DNA of 64,000 nucleotides. Origin: Sulfobacillus acidophilus. Lineage in GTDB: Bacteria; Bacillota; Sulfobacillia; Sulfobacillales; Sulfobacillaceae. This document shows positions 62,002 to 64,000 of the stretch, one piece after another. Under the pieces are notes generated by a model. The model saw only the letters and a program-made list of their open reading frames with translations, was not told the DNA's origin and did not search any database. Position 1 is the first letter of the stretch; each line of letters begins with the position of its first letter. The stretch spans positions 1 to 64,000 of the forward strand of contig PXYV01000010.1 of NCBI GenBank assembly GCA_003023745.1, read 5' to 3'. A program made the position numbers and the translations under genes.

Positions 62002-63181
62002 CTGCTCCCCCATCCTTCCAGGACGTTAAAGCGGGACGGTCCCAACGCAGAGGGCGGGGGTCAATGATGGGCGGACGCTCTAACGTCAGATCGCACACCA
62101 AGTGGCCGGTGACGGACGCGAGTCCAATGCCATCACCTTCATGTCCCGCAGCGATAACCAGTCCCGCAATGTCTGACACGCGGGAGACAACCGGCAAATG
62201 ATCCGGCGTCCATGGTCTAAGGCCCGCATAGCTGCGAATTAAAGTCGCCTGCTGCATTCCCGGATAAAAGCGCAACGCGCGCCGGCCAATCGCTTGAACC
62301 ACATCCCACTTGGGCGCAGTGTCCCACACACCCAGCTCACGGCTACTGCCCAACAAGAAATTATGGCTTTCGGTCGGCTCATAAACCAAAGCCACCCCAT
62401 AACGTAGGGCATCCTCCGGTGCTTGGCGCTCACGGCCAAATTTGCTCATGAGATACCCGAATTCCATCACTTTGGCATCCCCAAACAAAGGTCCCTTAGC
62501 GCTCACTAAGAGATGGCCCTTGCGCGGCTGAATCGGCACCGTAACACCGAGCGGCTGAAGCAGCCGAGGTGACCAGACACCCGCTGCGACCACCACCACA
62601 TCCGCGACAAGCACAGTACCGTCGGCCAGCCGGACACCCGCCACCGCGCCCCGATTCACGACAATCTCGGTGACCGCTTGATGGACCCGCACCTGACACC
62701 CATGCTGTTTTGCCGCTTGTACCAGTCTTTGGGTATACAGGAGCGGATTTAAGGTCGAATCGGATCCACAATACAAGCCCGCGGGAACGTCTGACGCCAA
62801 GTGCGGCAAGTGGCTGTGAATGGCGGCTCGATCCAAGTACCAGAAGGGAAGTCCCGCCTCCTGCTGCTGCCCCACCCAGTCCCAGGCGGCCTTGGCCTCT
62901 TCATCATTATCGCAGACGAGATAGCTTCCGGGCCGCCGGTATTCAAAAGGCGGCAACACGCTCGCCAGTTCGTGCAGCAATCGTTGGCTCATCAGCGCCA
63001 TGAGGCTGTCGTACCCCGGCTCTTTGTCAATCGCCAAGACATTGCCGTCGCAACGCGACGACGTCCCTGAGCCCACATCACCCTGGTCGATCAACGTCAC
63101 CGAGGCCCCGGCTTGGCTAAGATAGTAGGCGCAAGCGCTGCCAATCACCCCCGCGCCGATGACAATGACCTGAGGGGCCAT
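61994..63181 (-). CDS. D-hydroxyproline dehydrogenase, DAAO-type beta subunit (HcnC-like)
   Basis: 395 residues. QVIVIGAGVIGSACAYYLSQAGASVTLID is the FAD loop; VAAGVWSPRLLQPLG and AGLVIAAGHEGDGIGLAS are the usual D-amino-acid-oxidase family segments. It would oxidise cis-4-hydroxy-D-proline to pyrroline-4-hydroxy-2-carboxylate at its FAD and pass electrons to the other subunits. It follows the DapA-type gene by 14 bases. Confidence 0.88.
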   Translation of the reverse strand: MAPQVIVIGAGVIGSACAYYLSQAGASVTLIDQGDVGSGTSSRCDGNVLAIDKEPGYDSLMALMSQRLLHELASVLPPFEYRRPGSYLVCDNDEEAKAAWDWVGQQQEAGLPFWYLDRAAIHSHLPHLASDVPAGLYCGSDSTLNPLLYTQRLVQAAKQHGCQVRVHQAVTEIVVNRGAVAGVRLADGTVLVADVVVVAAGVWSPRLLQPLGVTVPIQPRKGHLLVSAKGPLFGDAKVMEFGYLMSKFGRERQAPEDALRYGVALVYEPTESHNFLLGSSRELGVWDTAPKWDVVQAIGRRALRFYPGMQQATLIRSYAGLRPWTPDHLPVVSRVSDIAGLVIAAGHEGDGIGLASVTGHLVCDLTLERPPIIDPRPLRWDRPALTSWKDGGADG

Positions 63182-63195
63182 CGCCGTCCCTCCTG

Positions 63196-64000
63196 TTACA
63201 GGCTTGATAGCACGCCTGCCACTGTCTTCTGATCGTCCAGAGACAATGCCAATCGCGGGGGCCGTGTTGGTCCTACCGGCCGTCCGATATACTCCAAACC
63301 ATACTTGATCACTTGCACCAGCCGTGGTGTGGAATCATAGCGCAATAGCGGCAAGAGCTTGCGGTACAACTCCCAGGCTTCAGGATGGCGATGATTCTGA
63401 ACCAAGCGATACAGCCGCAGCGAAATTTCCGGCACAATGTTTGCCATACCGGCAATCCATCCGCTGGCCCCAGACAGCATGCTTTCGACTAAGAGATCGT
63501 CGGTACCGGCAATCACTTCAAGATGGGTTTGTTCCTGAATCTCGGTGATGCGGCGCACATCTCCACTAAATTCCTTCACCGCTTGAATGTGTTTGAGCGC
63601 CTCCAACTCATGGAGTCGGGCGGGCGGCAGATCGACTGCTGTATCATAGGGGTTATTGTACACAATAATCGGCAGACCCACCGCATCAATCGCCGCATAA
63701 TGAGCATAGACCTCTTCCCAAGTAGGGCGATAATTGACTGGGGGCAACGCCATCACCCCTTGCGCGCCCAGGGTCTTGGCCAATTCCGTCCAACGCACCA
63801 CCTGCGCAGTGCTGGGAGCCGCCACCCCTACGACCAAGGGAACCCGACCATGACAAACTTCGGCCACGGTTCGGATCACCAATTCGCGCTCCTCGTCCTT
63901 TAATGTGGCGTATTCGCCGCACGACCCCGTCGGTGCGATGCCATCCACTCCAGATTCAATCAACCAATTGATGTGTTGTCGCAGTCCCGGCACATCCACT
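63196..64000 (-). CDS. DapA-family protein, probable pyrroline-4-hydroxy-2-carboxylate deaminase (partial)
   Basis: At least 267 residues; the N-terminal 25-30 residues of the family lie beyond the right edge. Schiff-base Lys in IQAVKEFSGD, Tyr in IIVYNNPYDTA and the GIAPTGSCGEYATL loop are typical. By context it converts the pyrroline product of the dehydrogenase to 2,5-dioxopentanoate and ammonia; a dihydrodipicolinate synthase role is less likely here. It is the first gene of the operon visible in the window. Confidence 0.85.
   Translation of the reverse strand, partial: VDVPGLRQHINWLIESGVDGIAPTGSCGEYATLKDEERELVIRTVAEVCHGRVPLVVGVAAPSTAQVVRWTELAKTLGAQGVMALPPVNYRPTWEEVYAHYAAIDAVGLPIIVYNNPYDTAVDLPPARLHELEALKHIQAVKEFSGDVRRITEIQEQTHLEVIAGTDDLLVESMLSGASGWIAGMANIVPEISLRLYRLVQNHRHPEAWELYRKLLPLLRYDSTPRLVQVIKYGLEYIGRPVGPTRPPRLALSLDDQKTVAGVLSSL

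Noticed and set aside
1-64000. CRISPR array, prophage, tRNA or rRNA genes
   Set aside because: No regularly spaced repeats, phage structural genes or tRNA/rRNA-like sequences were recognised by eye; a tRNA scan and Rfam search would settle the RNA part.

Overview
The window looks like the chromosome of an aerobic Firmicute with moderately high GC; Sulfobacillus-type thermoacidophiles are my best guess, not a proven assignment. Supporting signs are strong AGGAGG-type ribosome sites, frequent TTG and GTG starts, a DarA-type PII-like protein, a CsoR/CopZ/CopA copper set, and a gene content dominated by acyl-CoA and amino-acid catabolism. I recognised no rRNA, tRNA, CRISPR array or prophage.

Layout. 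1-1483: remnant of a TnpB-type transposon gene abutting a two-gene operon (a degenerate Y-family/ImuB-like protein plus a small DUF6504-like protein). 1654-21627: two large convergent acyl-CoA catabolic clusters. The plus cluster (TetR, then three PaaK-like proteins, acyl-CoA dehydrogenase, DUF35 protein, Cys-containing thiolase, SDR, enoyl-CoA hydratase) faces a minus cluster (MaoC hydratase, PaaK-like ligase, AMP-ligase-like protein, acyl-CoA dehydrogenase, two thiolase-like proteins lacking the catalytic Cys, DUF35 protein, crotonase, TetR, thioesterase, alpha-methylacyl-CoA racemase-like protein). A shared 12-bp operator-like motif lies at the first TetR promoter, in the 5' region of the plus cluster and inside the minus-cluster promoter, so the two clusters may form one regulon. 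The ACAD + MaoC hydratase + Cys-less thiolase + DUF35 set resembles the dehydrogenase-hydratase-retroaldolase module of steroid side-chain degradation. This is the best candidate for a poorly described system here.

22520-27792: a leucine/isovalerate-type operon (acyl-CoA dehydrogenase, a 211-residue unknown, biotin carrier, carboxyltransferase, HMG-CoA lyase, methylglutaconyl-CoA hydratase) without a biotin carboxylase. 27957-30212: panB-panE and ogt. 30326-34060: a heme-type membrane reductase with ApbE and a small membrane protein, an MFS transporter and a decayed MFS copy. 34136-38738: lone ABC ATPase, 2-hydroxyacid dehydrogenase, VOC protein, MurJ-like flippase, DarA.

38739-53147: two family-5 solute-binding proteins without permeases, formamidase, MntP, two toxin-antitoxin pairs, Xaa-Pro peptidase, an S9 peptidase gene interrupted by one amber codon, an SDR and a kynurenine-formamidase-like cyclase. 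53156-56183: csoR-copA-copZ. 56574-64000: a trans-4-hydroxyproline catabolic operon (DapA-family deaminase, three- or four-part D-hydroxyproline dehydrogenase, 4-hydroxyproline epimerase, a Cys-less epimerase paralogue and ketoglutarate-semialdehyde-type dehydrogenase). It converts hydroxyproline to 2-oxoglutarate and runs off the right edge.
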